Shown: positions 7,797 to 15,990, numbered from the stretch's first letter. The stretch: 64,000 nucleotides of DNA from Herbinix sp. (GCA_029238935.1 JAQZBN010000005.1:1-64000); one strand, 5' to 3'. Numbers and translations: made by a program. Notes: generated by a model not told the origin, from the letters alone.

Positions 7797-9104
7797 TTTC
7801 TCAATTTTCTTTATGTCTTTCTCTGATATAGCTATATCGCTCATGATTATTAATTCAGGGATTTCTTTAATAAATCTATTACTCTTGAAGGCTTGCTCAG
7901 ATGCTTTAAAGGTTTCATATCCATACGGATATTTCTTAACTAATTCCTTTATTTTAGTTGCCTCATATTTATTATATTGAATTTTAACACTTAAATTATA
8001 CTTAGACATTGGAGCTTTTGATATAATTTCATTAACATATTTAACAATTTGATCCTTATTTTCTTCTTGCTTTAATAAGAAATCACACATTAATTCTGCA
8101 TAGTAACCGCCTTCATTTTTGTCATAATACTCATAACTTGAAAGAATACCGACACATTCAGGATACTTCTCACTTACCTTCTTTAACATTAATTTTGCAT
8201 ATTTAATACAACGTAATTTTGTTGTCATAATTTTATAAACTTCCAATAATCTCTCACGTTCTTCATCACTCTTTTTTATATCATTCCATTCTGAATCTAC
8301 ATATAGCTTTGTAGCACTATTAAACAAGTCTTTATATTCACTATTTATTTCGACTCCAAAATATCTCCTACCAAGTTTTTCAGATACTCTTAATGTAACA
8401 CCGGATCCTGCAAAGGGATCAAAAACTAAATCATTAGGATTTGAGGACAATTGAATCATTCGATGTGCAAGCCTTGCAGGAAATGGACAAGCATGTTGCA
8501 ATTTTTCTTCATCTCCATAGCTCCCCCAGCTTCCTTGCGCCGGGATAGTAAAATCCCATATATTTGAAGGTATAATACCTAATCTACTGTATCTCTCCGG
8601 ATAGTTTTTCCACCATTCCTTTGGGTTTAAAACTGTTATCTGATTTTCATTATAAGTATATTCTTTAGGGTTTTTACTAAAAAACAAAATATATTCAAAA
8701 ACATTTCTTATTTGCCCCTTTCGAGACCATGGTAAAGTCTTTCCTTTATTCCATATAATAGTGTCTTTATGATACCAGCCTATATTCTCTAATAACTTCG
8801 CTAATTCGTCTGGCAATCTTATTAATCTATCATTTCTTTTGATAGTGTCAATAATCAAATATAAGGATGCGGTTTCTTTTGATATATTGTAGACTCCGGT
8901 AAATATTTTTTTTAATGAATCTATATATTCTTCAAAAGTTTGTCCGTATCCGGTTTGTTGAGAATTACCTTCATAATCTTTAGCATCCCAATATGGTGGC
9001 GATGTAATTACCAGATCAACAAACGGATTATAATCCTTATATGTATCAATTAATGCCTCTGCATTCATCAATTTATATATATTAAATTCATTAAAGTCAT
9101 TCAT
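7785..9104 (-). CDS. N4-cytosine-type DNA methyltransferase with long C-terminal extension
   Basis: A 439-residue protein starting at ATG 9104 behind GGAGG. The catalytic motif TSPPYW (residues about 34-39) precedes the S-adenosylmethionine-binding motif DPFAGSGVTL (near residue 230), so the motif order is that of beta-class amino-methyltransferases. SPPY is characteristic of N4-methylcytosine enzymes such as those paired with BamHI- and BglII-type nucleases. About 170 residues after residue 265 are extra compared with minimal enzymes; I do not recognise them. It converges on the helicase/nuclease operon with a 4-base overlap, so it likely protects host DNA from that system. A TGGTATAAT extended -10 box lies upstream on the minus strand. 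Confidence 0.88.
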   Translation of the reverse strand: MNDFNEFNIYKLMNAEALIDTYKDYNPFVDLVITSPPYWDAKDYEGNSQQTGYGQTFEEYIDSLKKIFTGVYNISKETASLYLIIDTIKRNDRLIRLPDELAKLLENIGWYHKDTIIWNKGKTLPWSRKGQIRNVFEYILFFSKNPKEYTYNENQITVLNPKEWWKNYPERYSRLGIIPSNIWDFTIPAQGSWGSYGDEEKLQHACPFPARLAHRMIQLSSNPNDLVFDPFAGSGVTLRVSEKLGRRYFGVEINSEYKDLFNSATKLYVDSEWNDIKKSDEERERLLEVYKIMTTKLRCIKYAKLMLKKVSEKYPECVGILSSYEYYDKNEGGYYAELMCDFLLKQEENKDQIVKYVNEIISKAPMSKYNLSVKIQYNKYEATKIKELVKKYPYGYETFKASEQAFKSNRFIKEIPELIIMSDIAISEKDIKKIEKAES

Positions 9105-9275
9105 AAATAAACCTCCAGCACATTATACACACCATAAAACTCTAAGGTAATTATACCATTCTATCACAAAAAGATCCAGAGAAATAATTCTAAAATTCAT
9201 TATATGTTATGCAAATGTATCAATTTCTTTATACATCAATAATTACAATAATTATTCTACATTCTTTTATTATAT

Positions 9276-9944
9276 CTAAAAATGAAATATACTTTTATTT
9301 AATCTTTGAAGCTTAATATCTAAATCATTTTTGAATATAACACGTTTTTCAACAATTTTTAATCCTACAGCTACACATTCATTTAGTAGCTCCCTATAGT
9401 TGCTTTTTTCTGTAACGTTAACATTTTTCAATCTGCTATTCAGATAAATTATCCATAACTCCACTTTATATCCTGTTTCTAAAAGCTTTTTAATTGCAAT
9501 AAGTTGATTCTGTCCTCTTTCTGCACTCGTGCTTGGATAATCTGTTTGACTTCTGTTAGACAACACAGTTTTAACTTCAATAATACATTTATTATCAATG
9601 ACAAAATCAGTTTTGTATGAATCACAGTATTTTTCTTTTAAAATTATCCCTCTCTTGGATTTTATCAACTCCTTATATACTAAGTCATTTGCATATGAAA
9701 GATTTAATAATGATTTAGGTCTGTCCAATAAAGCCAAAAGCGTGTATTTCGTTCTTAATCCAGCTTGATGATTTTTAGTCAATAATACCCTTTTTCCTTT
9801 TAAATTAATTATCTTCTCAAGCTTAGCCGAACTAGCCACATGACAAAGCTCTTTTTTTCCATCTATCATTACATTACACATAAATCTATGCTTTGTTTCA
9901 TATAAAAATATACCCTGTACGCAATTCTCTTTTATTAAATCCAT
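9276..9944 (-). CDS. SfsA-like DNA/RNA nuclease-fold protein
   Basis: A 222-residue protein if it starts at ATG 9944, which has a weak GGGGA site; an in-frame ATG at 9959 lacks one. N-terminal residues (GIFLYETKHRFMCNVMIDG, then HVASS...KGKRVLLTKN) follow the SfsA oligonucleotide-binding domain pattern. The centre has the PD-(D/E)XK signature TDFVIDNKCIIEVKTV, and then PSTSAERGQNQLIAIKKLL and a C-terminal YRELLNECVAVGLKIV as in SfsA. SfsA proteins bind or cut nucleic acid; the original 'sugar fermentation stimulation' name is historical. It lies upstream of, and in the same direction as, the methyltransferase with 171 bases between. Whether it belongs to the defence module is inferred only from position. 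Confidence 0.7.
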   Translation of the reverse strand: MDLIKENCVQGIFLYETKHRFMCNVMIDGKKELCHVASSAKLEKIINLKGKRVLLTKNHQAGLRTKYTLLALLDRPKSLLNLSYANDLVYKELIKSKRGIILKEKYCDSYKTDFVIDNKCIIEVKTVLSNRSQTDYPSTSAERGQNQLIAIKKLLETGYKVELWIIYLNSRLKNVNVTEKSNYRELLNECVAVGLKIVEKRVIFKNDLDIKLQRLNKSIFHF

Positions 9945-10088
9945 CAATGATATCCCCATTATAATTATTATTTATCTCAATAACAAAACCTCGAATAAAT
10001 ACCTTAACACATAAAGAGCTATTTCACAATTTATTTCGAGTAATTCTAGTCCTCACAATATTCAACTATATCAACTTTTCCTTAAAAC

Positions 10089-10129
10089 TTGAGTCATAGT
10101 TTGACACCACCTTTTTAATGTGATATATA
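10089..10129 (+). promoter_or_regulatory. Orphan promoter resembling the queT promoter
   Basis: TTGAGTCA (10089-10096), four bases, TTGACA (10101-10106), 17 bases, TATATA (10124-10129). The same TTGAGTCA-4-TTGACA arrangement occurs at 12089-12106 before queT, exactly 2,000 bases downstream. No convincing rightward gene follows this copy, since it runs into the 3' end of the leftward 460-aa gene. It may be a relic left at the edge of an insertion, or it may make an antisense RNA. Confidence 0.45.
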
Positions 10130-10186
10130 AAGTCAATGCTTCCGACACATAATTAACTTGAGTTCAAGAACGAGAACTAAACTAAA

Positions 10187-10230
10187 GGTGGGCTTCAGAC
10201 ACACTCGCATCCAAAGCCCTCACTTTAACT
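10187..10230 (-). terminator. Hairpin at the 3' end of the 460-aa gene
   Basis: On the minus strand AAAGTG-A-GGGCTT pairs with AAGCCC-CAC-TTT around an 18-base loop, starting right at the stop codon and followed by AGTTTAGTTC. It is a plausible weak terminator for the leftward gene. Confidence 0.4.
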
Positions 10231-11611
10231 ACCGCAGATCACCATTTATATATGTTGATATGATATCTTTATCCATTTCTAAACTACTGTTTCGACTGGT
10301 AACTGCGGTAACAATTTTCGCTTCCTCTAGACTAAAAGTATATGTATCCGATTCTATTTCCCGGTAAGTACTGTCGATAATAATGTTATCGTCAATCAAA
10401 TCCTCTGTTTCAGCTACTTTCCTCTTTGCTTTATTAACTCTGTCCTCTTCTCGTCTTATTGCTTCAATATATTTTATTTCTTGATCAAAAGAAAAGAGTA
10501 CTCCCTTTTTCTTATGTCTATCGTATTGCATTATAAAATACCTATCCTCAAGCTCCTGTAATGACTTCTCATTTATTATCGGATCATTCGATGTGCGAGC
10601 CAAGAACCTTTCAAGGCTTATCACTGCATAACCCTTTTTAAGCTCCGTTTGTTTCTTATCTTTTACTTGTTCTTTTACTTTTACTCTTGCTGTTTTTCCC
10701 AGCCTACCATCATCGTCACATACTAGAAGCCAAGACAGTGCCAATTGTCTAAGTAGTTCTTCTCTCTTATATCCGTTGAGCCTTGCAACCTCATCAAACT
10801 GGTCAGGCAAAAAGAAGTAGAAATCTCTCTTTATGGAATCCTCATTTCCTGCTGCATACAGTTTTTTAGCTTCCAATATAAGGCTTCTGTATACCTCACC
10901 TATATCGGGCTTATCGTCGATAGTTTTATATGTAACTCTAGGCAAGCTTGTAATCTTATCCCAAATAGCATGATACAATTTATCGCAGTCAATGTGATTG
11001 TTCCCTTGAAACTCAGTTAATCCCTTTAGCACTTTGCTACCTGCAAAGTTGTTGCTACTAAAATCTGACATTCTAAACTCAAATGGATCACAGCATACAC
11101 CGTCTTCATGCTTTAATACCAGATACAACTTTGAACGCTTAGATTTACTCTCAACCGTTATACCTGCATAAATTCCTGCTTTCTTATTATCCCAATTGTA
11201 TATCTTCATCAGTCCATCCGTTAAATCAACCTTAGTCTCTGGAACCTCTTCATGCAGCTTCTGTTGGATTTCCTCATCTAATTCAAGCTCATCAATGGCA
11301 TCCATAAAATCTTTTACATTATTTATTTGCCCTCCCGGAAATTCACTGTTGGCTAGTATGGTAGGAAGATGCCTATTCACTTTCTTTGCATATTCCTCCG
11401 ATAGTAAATCTTTAAATTTTTCTATCTTTTCTTCAAAAGTTAAATTATTCATGTTAGGTGTTACTATCTCATTCTTTTCTGCCTCATTACTTCCTCCGAT
11501 CTTCACCTCCTTCGCTGTAGGTTCGTCAGCCATATTACCATCTGTTACCTTCCTCTCACAAAATTCTTCCCTTGCTAATGCTTCATTATTAGTGCTGTAA
11601 TTGTTTTCCAT
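10229..11611 (-). CDS. Orphan 460-aa hypothetical protein
   Basis: A 460-residue soluble protein; ATG 11611 has a good GGAGG site 9 bases upstream. The N-terminal 70 residues are polar, Glu/Asn-rich and probably disordered. The middle contains FYFFLPDQFDEVARLNGYKREELLRQL, a helical segment that could be a small DNA-binding or interaction domain, and LGKTARVKVKEQVKDKK, a basic stretch. The C-terminus is charged with a likely coiled coil (IRREEDRVNKAKRKVAE). No transmembrane segment, Walker box or nuclease motif is visible and I recognise no family. It lies between the restriction-like genes and core chromosome genes, so it may be part of the same accessory element. Confidence 0.6.
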   Translation of the reverse strand: MENNYSTNNEALAREEFCERKVTDGNMADEPTAKEVKIGGSNEAEKNEIVTPNMNNLTFEEKIEKFKDLLSEEYAKKVNRHLPTILANSEFPGGQINNVKDFMDAIDELELDEEIQQKLHEEVPETKVDLTDGLMKIYNWDNKKAGIYAGITVESKSKRSKLYLVLKHEDGVCCDPFEFRMSDFSSNNFAGSKVLKGLTEFQGNNHIDCDKLYHAIWDKITSLPRVTYKTIDDKPDIGEVYRSLILEAKKLYAAGNEDSIKRDFYFFLPDQFDEVARLNGYKREELLRQLALSWLLVCDDDGRLGKTARVKVKEQVKDKKQTELKKGYAVISLERFLARTSNDPIINEKSLQELEDRYFIMQYDRHKKKGVLFSFDQEIKYIEAIRREEDRVNKAKRKVAETEDLIDDNIIIDSTYREIESDTYTFSLEEAKIVTAVTSRNSSLEMDKDIISTYINGDLR

Positions 11612-12076
11612 TATTAATACCTCCAGATTTTGTTTGCTTTACAATTTTTAAATATGTCAAAAGCATAAGCAAAAGCATGCAAGTATTTTTAGGTAACGTA
11701 TTATTCAATTTTTACATAAAGAATTAACATAAATCGGAAAACTATATAGTGGTCACTTTAAAAAAATAATGTTCCTATACGCTTGTCTAATATATTAAAA
11801 AACAATGCCATACTACAACCTAACGCATAAAAAAAATACCCTACTGCATTAATTTTGTATGACTGCATATTAATTTTAAGTGACTGTATCCACTTATATA
11901 TTAAAACAATGGATATCCTCAATTCCCCATTTGGTATATTTAGCTATCATTTAAACACCTTTCTATTTTGTATTGTCCACACATTTACAGTACACACGGA
12001 TGAGTCCTTATAGTTTCATAGGAATATTTTCAGCTATTCTATTCTCTATCTATTTTTATCTCTCTTTCCCCCAGAG
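11612..12076. other. Intergenic region at the island/core junction with a short direct repeat
   Basis: About 465 bases without a supportable gene. The only structure I see is an imperfect direct repeat, ACTGCATTAATTTTGTATG (11844-11862) and ACTGCATATTAATTTTAAGTG (11863-11883). The region holds the promoter of the leftward 460-aa gene and could contain the right boundary of the accessory element, but I cannot identify an integrase, tRNA or clear attachment site. Confidence 0.35.
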
Positions 12077-12128
12077 TTGAGTCAAAAATTGAGTCAGCGC
12101 TTGACAACCACGATTTTCATGTTATACT
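12077..12128 (+). promoter_or_regulatory. queT promoter with upstream TTGAGTCA repeats
   Basis: TTGACA (12101-12106), 16 bases, TATACT (12123-12128). Two TTGAGTCA boxes (12077-12084 and 12089-12096) lie 12 bases apart just upstream, which is a possible activator or repressor site. Confidence 0.7.
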
Positions 12129-12174
12129 AAGAAGGTCGCAAAGCCTTATAAATCAAGGCTTTCCCCAATCCATT

Positions 12175-12220
12175 ATCGTGTGTTCGAGACCTTCCACACG
12201 TAAAACAAAACTATAGGAGA
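12175..12220 (+). promoter_or_regulatory. Probable preQ1-I riboswitch
   Basis: Stem CGTGTG (12177-12182) and CACACG (12195-12200) enclose the 12-base loop TTCGAGACCTTC, followed by the A-rich tail TAAAACAAAACTATAGG. A short stem, a 12-base loop beginning UUC and an A-rich tail folding back as a pseudoknot are the hallmarks of class I preQ1 riboswitches. Loop CCT can pair with AGG of the ribosome binding site (12215-12219), so ligand would shut off translation. The downstream gene encodes a queuosine-precursor transporter, the expected target. A separate 8-bp hairpin (12140-12162) precedes it. Confidence 0.72.
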
Positions 12221-12228
12221 TTAACAAT

Positions 12229-12729
12229 ATGAAAAACAAAAAAACTCTGTTCATGGCACAAGCGGCCATGATTGCGGCGATCTATGTCGTTCTGGTACTA
12301 ATCTTTAATTACACCAGCTTCGGATTTATTCAGTTTCGTGTAGCAGAAGCATTAACCATCCTTCCGTATTTTACACCTGCGGCAATCCCAGGGGTAACCC
12401 TTGGCTGCTTAATCAGCAATATGCTGGCTCCCGGTGTACACATTCTGGATATTGTGTTTGGTTCCTTGGCCACCTTAGTTGCAGCCATTCTTTCCTACCT
12501 ACTTCGAAAGAATAAATTTCTGGTACCAATTCCCCCCATTGTTGTGAATGCCCTTGTAATTCCTTGGGTACTTCGCTTTGCTTATGGCGAAGCACAACCG
12601 ATTCCTCTCATGATGTTTACGATTGGTTTGGGTGAACTGGCAGCCTGTGGAGTATTGGGATTGGTGTTATTATTTGCATTAAGTAAGGTTCGTCATATTA
12701 TTTTTAAAGAGAATGCATCCTATAACTAA
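12229..12729 (+). CDS. queT: QueT-family queuosine precursor transporter
   Basis: A 166-residue integral membrane protein with about five hydrophobic segments. The starts of the segments (MAQAAMIAAIYVVLVLIF, FIQFRVAEALTILPYF, GVTLGCLISNM) and the conserved FRVAEALTILP follow the QueT family, substrate-binding components of energy-coupling-factor transporters for preQ1-type queuosine precursors. The length is normal for the family. ATG 12229 follows AGGAG after a 9-base spacer. No ECF ATPase genes lie nearby, so it would share a common energising module. The riboswitch-like leader supports preQ1 or preQ0 as the regulating ligand and likely substrate. Confidence 0.85.
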   Translation: MKNKKTLFMAQAAMIAAIYVVLVLIFNYTSFGFIQFRVAEALTILPYFTPAAIPGVTLGCLISNMLAPGVHILDIVFGSLATLVAAILSYLLRKNKFLVPIPPIVVNALVIPWVLRFAYGEAQPIPLMMFTIGLGELAACGVLGLVLLFALSKVRHIIFKENASYN

Positions 12730-12905
12730 AATCATATTACTTCTTTTTCCTGTATAAAATGAGAAAACAAGGTATTATAAAGCACAATATCATGTACTTA
12801 TTCTATTATCTAAACAGTAAAATGTCTAAAACTGTAAATATATCTAAAACTGTTAACATACCTAAAACAGTAAAAACCAAGGTCGATCAATTCCATATGG
12901 ATAAG

Positions 12906-12964
12906 AAAGAGGTCCTGTTGTCCTATCAGCATAAAAGCTTTGATAGAATTGCAAGACCTCTTTT
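12906..12964. terminator. Bidirectional terminator between queT and asnS
   Basis: AAAGAGGTC (12906-12914) pairs with GACCTCTTT (12955-12963). An inner CTATCA/TGATAG stem is present and T-rich sequence follows. It lies between the convergent queT and asnS genes. Confidence 0.65.
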
Positions 12965-12987
12965 ATTATCGTTATTAATCTTTTTAT

Positions 12988-14379
12988 TTACAGATCGCAG
13001 TTATTTACTGTTCTAGGGAATGGAACTACGTCACGGATATTGCCCATACCGGTCAAGTACATTACGCAACGTTCAAAACCAAGGCCAAAGCCTGCATGTC
13101 TGGTGGAACCATATTTTCTAAGATCAAGATAGAATTCATAATCCTCTTTCTTAAGCCCCAACTCTTCCATTCTCTTAACTAATTTATCATAATCATCTTC
13201 TCTTTGGCTGCCACCGATGATTTCACCAATGCCAGGAACCAGAAGATCCATAGCCGCTACGGTCTTATTATCCTCGTTCAGCTTCATATAGAACGCTTTG
13301 ATTTCTTTTGGATAATCCGTAACGAAAACAGGTTTCTTAAATACCTGCTCGGTTAAATAGCGTTCATGTTCGGTCTGAAGATCACAGCCCCAAGTAACTT
13401 TATAATCAAAATTATCATTGTTCTTTGTAAGGATATCAATTGCTTCCGTATAGGTTACATGTCCGAATTCGGAATTTGCTACACCATTCAAGCGCTCTAA
13501 TAATCCCTGGTCAATGAACTGATTAAAGAAAGCCATTTCTTCCGGGGCATTCTCAAGTACATAACGAATGACAAACTTGATCATACCTTCTGCCATTGCC
13601 ATATCATCCTTAAGATCTGCAAATGCAATCTCCGGCTCAATCATCCAAAACTCTGCCGCATGACGGGTGGTGTTGGAATTTTCTGCACGGAAAGTAGGTC
13701 CAAAGGTATAGATATTTTTAAACGCCATTGCATAGGTTTCACCATTTAACTGACCACTTACGGTTAAGCTGGTTTCTTTACCGAAGAAATCCTGGGAATA
13801 ATCCACAGCACCTTCCTCCGTCTTTGGCATGTTTTCCATGTCCAAAGTGGTTACACGAAACATCTCGCCGGCACCTTCGCAATCACTGCCTGTGATAATG
13901 GGAGTATGAACGTATACGAAGTCTCTTTCCTGGAAATATTTATGAATCGCATAAGCGACTAAAGAGCGCACGCGAAATACCGCCTGAAATGTATTGGTTC
14001 TTGCTCTCAGATGTGTGATGGTTCTTAAATATTCTAATGTATGTCTTTTCTTTTGTAGCGGATAATCCGGGGTAGAGGTACCTTCCACCGTTACTTCAGT
14101 TGCCTGTATCTCAAATGGCTGCTTCGCTTGCGGAGTAGCAACTAATTCACCGGTTACAATCACTGCGGAGCCTACATTTAATTTTGAAATAGCTGCAAAG
14201 TTCTCCAGCTGATCATGATATACTACCTGCAGGGTCTCAAAATATGTTCCATCATTTAATACAACAAAACCAAAGGTCTTAGAATCTCTGATACTTCTAA
14301 TCCATCCGCCAACCTGAACTGTTTTTCCGATATACTGATCTTTATTCCGATATAGTTCTCTGATATCAACTAATTCCAT
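12988..14379 (-). CDS. asnS: Asparaginyl-tRNA synthetase
   Basis: A 463-residue class II synthetase of normal length for bacterial AsnRS; it charges tRNA-Asn with asparagine. The N-terminal OB-fold anticodon-binding domain (residues about 15-100, [22 protein letters not shown]) is followed by the catalytic core. Motif 2 is the FRAEN...[11 protein letters not shown] stretch (near residues 225-245) and motif 3 the [15 protein letters not shown] stretch near residue 435. The start is ATG 14379, preceded by GGAG. It stands alone and is convergent with queT. I looked for a T-box leader upstream and found no T-box core, unlike ileS in this window. Confidence 0.96.
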   Translation of the reverse strand: MELVDIRELYRNKDQYIGKTVQVGGWIRSIRDSKTFGFVVLNDGTYFETLQVVYHDQLENFAAISKLNVGSAVIVTGELVATPQAKQPFEIQATEVTVEGTSTPDYPLQKKRHTLEYLRTITHLRARTNTFQAVFRVRSLVAYAIHKYFQERDFVYVHTPIITGSDCEGAGEMFRVTTLDMENMPKTEEGAVDYSQDFFGKETSLTVSGQLNGETYAMAFKNIYTFGPTFRAENSNTTRHAAEFWMIEPEIAFADLKDDMAMAEGMIKFVIRYVLENAPEEMAFFNQFIDQGLLERLNGVANSEFGHVTYTEAIDILTKNNDNFDYKVTWGCDLQTEHERYLTEQVFKKPVFVTDYPKEIKAFYMKLNEDNKTVAAMDLLVPGIGEIIGGSQREDDYDKLVKRMEELGLKKEDYEFYLDLRKYGSTRHAGFGLGFERCVMYLTGMGNIRDVVPFPRTVNNCDL

Positions 14380-14604
14380 ACAATAAACTCCTTATCCTAC
14401 GATTTATATATTTCATAATTGGCCTTTACTTTTAAGCGTGTGCTATGAAAGTATAAAATATGAATTATTATAAATCTTTACCATAAAAATTTATGATATT
14501 CATATATCACCAACGTGATGAACAAAATCATACATGGTCTGCCAAATTATGAGATTATCTCAATAATTATATCACAACAAAAGGATATTACAATAGCGAA
14601 CTCA

Positions 14605-15330
14605 TCATTCTTCCCTTTGCTCGCTTAATGCTTTTATGATATCCATCGGACTTTTACTCTCTGCGTATAGATAATAAACAGGCTCATGAATGAGTCCCAG
14701 AGAATGGGCATCGGAATTGGTTATGATATTGCATTTTTTTAAGTAGGGGTTCCTTCCGGTCAGATCCTCCCTTTTTCCAATATCTTTTAGTTCTGCACAG
14801 GTAAAATCAGAATCTGGAGGAATGAAACCAAGATTTGATAATAAGCTGTTCGTATTTTTATCCATATGAGCCGGTATCGCAATTCCATGAAACTTCTTCA
14901 TTAATTCTTTCAATTCATCAAAAGGAATATCTGCCGCATTAATGAGCAAATACGGTTCCGTTCCTATTTTGCAGTCCTTTGCATCATAGATCTCCTGTTT
15001 TCCAAAGATCTGTTCATCGTTGGGAATCCGAAGTAATCTTGAAGATACATAGGAATCAAAATCCATAGCATCCTGTAGATCAGCAAACAAGCAAAGGACA
15101 TGTACCTCCTCCTGTGTGCATAGCTCCATACCCGGGATCGCTACGATATCATATTCTTTTACCAGTTCCATAACTGCGGGACAATTCTTGCAGGAATTAT
15201 GGTCTGTTACCGCAATCACATCCAATTCCTTGATTGCTGCCATACCCACAATATTCCCTGGTGTCATATCCTCATCACCGCAGGGAGACAAGCAGGAATG
15301 GATATGTAAATCATAAGAAAGTTTAACCAT
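14605..15330 (-). CDS. PHP-domain phosphoesterase
   Basis: A 241-residue protein from ATG 15330, which overlaps the stop of the upstream DRTGG gene by 8 bases; a TTG at 15363 would extend it but fits the family less well. The N-terminal YDLHIHSCLSPCG (metal-binding His-x-His), VIAVTDHNS, a His in IPAHMD and NSDAHSLG define the PHP fold, a trinuclear-metal phosphoesterase. PHP proteins hydrolyse phosphate esters; the substrate here is unknown. It closes a leftward cluster with DRTGG, sensory hydrogenase and RsbW-like genes, an arrangement I associate with clostridial hydrogenase regulation. Confidence 0.85.
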   Translation of the reverse strand: MVKLSYDLHIHSCLSPCGDEDMTPGNIVGMAAIKELDVIAVTDHNSCKNCPAVMELVKEYDIVAIPGMELCTQEEVHVLCLFADLQDAMDFDSYVSSRLLRIPNDEQIFGKQEIYDAKDCKIGTEPYLLINAADIPFDELKELMKKFHGIAIPAHMDKNTNSLLSNLGFIPPDSDFTCAELKDIGKREDLTGRNPYLKKCNIITNSDAHSLGLIHEPVYYLYAESKSPMDIIKALSEQREE

Positions 15331-15658
15331 GCAGTTGTTGATGGATTGTAAACGCTGTCTCAAAGATCGGGCGGTCGGTAGCTAATACCGTAATTCCCTG
15401 ATCTTTGGCTTTATTTTTGGCTGCATCATCCAGAGTACTGCCTTCCGCTAGTATAATACAAGCTGCATCTGCGAGGGTTGCAACAGCAAGGGTATTCATG
15501 TTGCCCATTACCGTGACCCAAGCCGATCCAGCCGGCATCTTACCCATAGCAATACTTAATAGATCGCAGCAATACGGTACCGTAATCTCCCTGGTTACGT
15601 CTTCTCCGATGTTGATAACTTTAAACTCCCCTAAATCCAATAAATCCTGTACTTTCAT
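15323..15658 (-). CDS. DRTGG-domain protein
   Basis: A 111-residue protein from ATG 15658, preceded by GGAGG; a TTG 12 bases upstream is a less likely start. The fold is a single DRTGG-type domain (LLDLGEFKVINIG... AGSAWVTVMGNMNTLAVATLADAACIILAEG... ITVLATDRPIFETA). DRTGG domains occur beside CBS domains and in phosphotransacetylase-type proteins; their ligand is not firmly known to me. A second DRTGG gene lies at 17733-18089 in the same cluster. It is translationally coupled to the PHP gene. Confidence 0.75.
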   Translation of the reverse strand: MKVQDLLDLGEFKVINIGEDVTREITVPYCCDLLSIAMGKMPAGSAWVTVMGNMNTLAVATLADAACIILAEGSTLDDAAKNKAKDQGITVLATDRPIFETAFTIHQQLHG

Positions 15659-15830
15659 ATCGTCCTCCAACCTATTATCCTATTATCTTTTGTCTATATC
15701 ATATCTTTATTTATTTATATAATATGAGATATTACATTTCTAGATCTTTATATATTATGTCTTGAGCATCATATTTTTTGTAAACGAAATACAATAATAT
15801 AAAAATTCAATTTAATAAATATCAATCTAC

Positions 15831-15916
15831 AATGAGAATTAATTTATTTATGTGAAGCAACTATTTAATGCGAATCAATAATTTAATGCGAATCAACCAT
15901 TTAACGTGAATCAACC
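15831..15916. repeat. Five in-phase 18-bp tandem repeats
   Basis: A 12-base core AATGCGAATCAA recurs every 18 bases: 15831 (AATGAGAATTAA), 15849 (TATGTGAAGCAA), 15867 and 15885 (exact), 15903 (AACGTGAATCAA). The two central 18-base units differ only at their last bases. The array lies in the 332-base gap between the sensory hydrogenase gene and the DRTGG gene, close to two helical turns per... repeat spacing of roughly 1.7 turns. Possible uses are protein binding or slipped duplication. Confidence 0.7.
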
Positions 15917-15990
15917 TACTTTACATGCATTCCCATTCGAGAATCGCTTAACTAATATTTATGATATTCCCGTCATGAAATAGTATCTAC

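Noticed and set aside
1733-9944. Assignment of the island to DISARM, BREX, Dnd/Ssp, Zorya or Druantia
   Set aside because: Shared parts (SNF2 helicase, methyltransferase) are not specific; the hallmark genes of each (for example DUF1998, PglZ, cysteine desulfurase, MotA/MotB-like, DruE) are absent.
10158-10367. Rightward 69-codon frame after the orphan promoter
   Set aside because: Mostly antisense to the 460-aa gene, with poor start context; the sequence looks like a shadow frame.
12131-12194. GAAGGTC (12131) pairing with GACCTTC (12188) as a leader pseudoknot
   Set aside because: The predicted transcription start (about 12135) would leave much of the first arm untranscribed; the smaller preQ1-I fold downstream needs no such pairing.
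12180-12200. TTCGAGACC in the queT leader as part of a tRNA T-arm
   Set aside because: The stem/loop sizes (6 bp, 12-base loop) do not fit a T-arm and no acceptor or anticodon arms can be built; the preQ1-I fold explains it better.
12759-13016. Rightward 85-codon frame between queT and asnS
   Set aside because: No ribosome binding site, repetitive lysine/valine codons, and it runs through the terminator hairpin and into the antisense of asnS.
14380-14604. T-box leader upstream of asnS
   Set aside because: No T-box core sequence or terminator/antiterminator pair could be found on the minus strand.
15831-15916. Short phased repeats as a CRISPR array
   Set aside because: The period is only 18 bases with 6-base gaps and no unique spacers; no cas genes are in the window.
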